A stretch of 64,000 nt of DNA from Dioscorea cayenensis subsp. rotundata. Its lineage: Eukaryota; Streptophyta; Magnoliopsida; Dioscoreales; Dioscoreaceae. Below, in pieces: positions 62,011 to 64,000 of this stretch. The notes beneath the pieces are model-generated. The model did no database searches. It was not told the DNA's origin and worked only from the letters and a program-made list of their open reading frames with translations. The position numbers and the translations under genes were made by a program. The stretch is from contig NC_052489.1 in NCBI RefSeq assembly GCF_009730915.1, positions 2,321,622-2,385,621 of the forward strand. Reading direction: 5' to 3'. Positions within the stretch are counted from its first letter, which is position 1. Each line of letters begins with the position of its first letter.

Positions 62011-64000
62011 AGAAATTAAAGGCTCAATTAACTTTCGCAATGGCAGAAATATGTGATTTGTCTATAATTATAAAAAAAAAAAAATTACAATATGATCTTT
62101 TCATTCTATTTAGATTAGGTTATGGAAAAAAAAATCTTTTAAACTTTTTTAATGACATTTTTAAAAACTAATATTAAGTGTTTCTTGAAACATACTAAAG
62201 CATTATGATGATGTTTTCGGAAAACTCATATGTATTTAATAGTTGCATTTTTTTTTTTTATTAATTTTTCATTGATATATGAATGGTTTATTTTAAGAAT
62301 AATTGAGCAAGAAAAAAAATGGTAATACATATAAGTGACAAATGGGGGGAAAAAGCTAATTCTTTTTAGCATAACAAATGAATAAAGTTTTCCCCCATTT
62401 AGAAAGTTAATGTTCAAATAAAAATAATGATTATATATATGAGAAATAATGATAATAAAAGCCATAAATATGTAGTTAATGGAATGCAATTTCTAGAAAT
62501 ATTCTTTTATCACTTTAAAACAAATTAAATCTAAACTTTTACAAATATATTCGAGACTATCATCAAACTTTCATGTTCAACACCTGTGTTATCTTTTTAA
62601 CACCAATAATAATGCAATAATATCATTTCACTATTACCATTAAAAATATGGTTATTTTAACAACACAAATAATGAGTTTAAGTCCAAAATATCACGCATC
62701 ATTAATTATTAATAACACATCATGCTAGCCAACATTAATTATAAAACTAATAACTTGTTTAATAATTAGTATTGTGCTTGCCATGAAGAAAAGAAAGAAA
62801 TAACTAAGAAGGTGGAGGAGAAGCTATATATAAATATAATAAAACACAAAATATATAATTCCCCACCACTAAGGAAAAATAAATAAATAAATAAATAAAT
62901 AAATAGAAATAGAAAAAGAAAACAAGTATTAATTCTTTGCAAGCAAGTAAGTCTCCACTTCAATGAATCTTTTTTTTTTTTCTCTTTTTTTATTTTTAGA
63001 GACTTTGTCTTGTGTTCATGGGCAACTTTGGCATCCAATTATTGACATTGATATGAAGTCTTTAGCCATTGTTTGGTGTGAGGTCCTTGTTAGTTTTACT
63101 ATACCATTAATTCCCCTTTAATTTCTTTATTCATTTCTTTATTATTTTTTCTTTTTAAATTTGTTCTCTTTGTCTCTTCCTTGCCAATCTTTGCAATAAT
63201 ACATATTTTGAATTTAAATGAATTAAAGTGAATCTATCATGTGTACTTGTGCTGTCTTTTGTAGAGGAAGTCGGTGGCATTGTTTTATTTATTAATTTGT
63301 TTGTTTGTTTTTATTTTAATTATTTAAGTAGATTTTTTAATGGAATAATGGAGAAATTGTAAGACGTGTCTTCCATTTGATTTTTTGGAGGATTTGGAGA
63401 TTTTATTATGGCCCCGAAACTAAAATTTGAATATTATGAGTATATATATATTCATGAGAAGTTTTATAATAAAAATGTAAAAATCAAAGATAAATATATC
63501 TTTAATAATGTTTTTATATTATGAAATGACAAAAAGCTTTATTGACACTCGGTTCTATACAAGATGTTTGTGTTCTTACCAAAAAAGCTAAATTGAACCT
63601 CACTTCACATAGGGTACAAGCACAAGTGTGTTGAGATAATAACTCCACATTTGTGTACGCTCCTGTCTGTGCACGCCTCTAATATAGTTTGTCCATATGT
63701 CGTCAAAAAAAAAAAATTTATATTAGTTTTTGAGCATAAAAATAAATAAATAGATAATCTTAGTTTATTGGGATATGTAAGTAAATATACACATAGAAGA
63801 TAATAATAATAATAATAATATACTTTTTTTATTTATTTTGCTTATTTTTCAATAGAATATTTGAATGCATGGTTGAGAATGCAAGCCATGTCTTGTATTT
63901 GATTTGGAGAATTTGAAGATTCCATGTTTGTTGGTGATTACTCTTTATTAAGTTAGGTTTTTTTTGGAGGTCAATCAAGGTCTAAAGCAAAACCTTTTAT

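Larger units (their letters stand above)
60161..64000. other. Intergenic DNA downstream of CSI1
   Basis: The first 100-300 bases should be the CSI1 3' untranslated region. Beyond that there is no supported gene. It contains a TTA run at 60622-60663, a long TA run at 61131-61191, a Mutator-type MITE at 61634-62010 and AAAT repeats at 62878-62905. Confidence 0.5.

Overview
This is nuclear DNA of a flowering plant. It is strongly A+T rich and full of TA, TTA and TTC microsatellites, and every gene but two is split by short GT-AG introns. All ten genes belong to conserved angiosperm families. Coding GC is moderate, which argues against a grass; a non-grass monocot is possible, but the sequence does not settle this. 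No prokaryotic, viral or organellar genes, tRNA, rRNA or CRISPR arrays were seen.

Layout: 1-3686 is a repeat-rich flank (a foldback element, a second TIR element, two GC-rich islands). 3687-5279 (+) is an MIKC*-type MADS-box gene. 5918-8439 (-) encodes a membrane-anchored ubiquitin-fold protein. 10759-12207 (-) encodes an F-box/kelch protein. 12900-17340 is repeat territory with a probable LTR fragment and a 170-bp tandem duplication. 18293-18835 (+) encodes a FANTASTIC FOUR-like protein, with tandem duplications on both sides. 21184-23663 (+) is a short-chain dehydrogenase and 24032-26890 (-) a CID-domain (RPRD-like) protein, arranged convergently. 28115-31838 (-) is an ACINUS-like SAP protein. 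34393-38193 (-) is TSR3, the 18S rRNA aminocarboxypropyltransferase, divergent from 38628-44946 (+), MIC60/mitofilin. 50164-60160 (+) is CELLULOSE SYNTHASE INTERACTIVE 1 (armadillo repeats plus C2). 60161-64000 is intergenic with a small Mutator-type MITE.

The genes are unrelated housekeeping and developmental loci, not a cluster or operon. They act in ubiquitin biology, RNA processing, ribosome modification, mitochondrial cristae, cellulose synthesis and transcription.

Three things stand out. (1) Four genes (SDR, CID, TSR3, CSI1) need one or more single-base deletions, nearly all at a short homopolymer, to read through; the MADS gene may too. All are +1, which points to assembly insertions or recent lesions rather than splicing. 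(2) A 778-bp element in CSI1 intron 1 has about 95-bp terminal inverted repeats, a six-copy minisatellite core and a perfect 9-bp target duplication. (3) Many non-coding stretches carry local tandem duplications with periods of 110-180 bp. I found no convincing undescribed multi-gene system.
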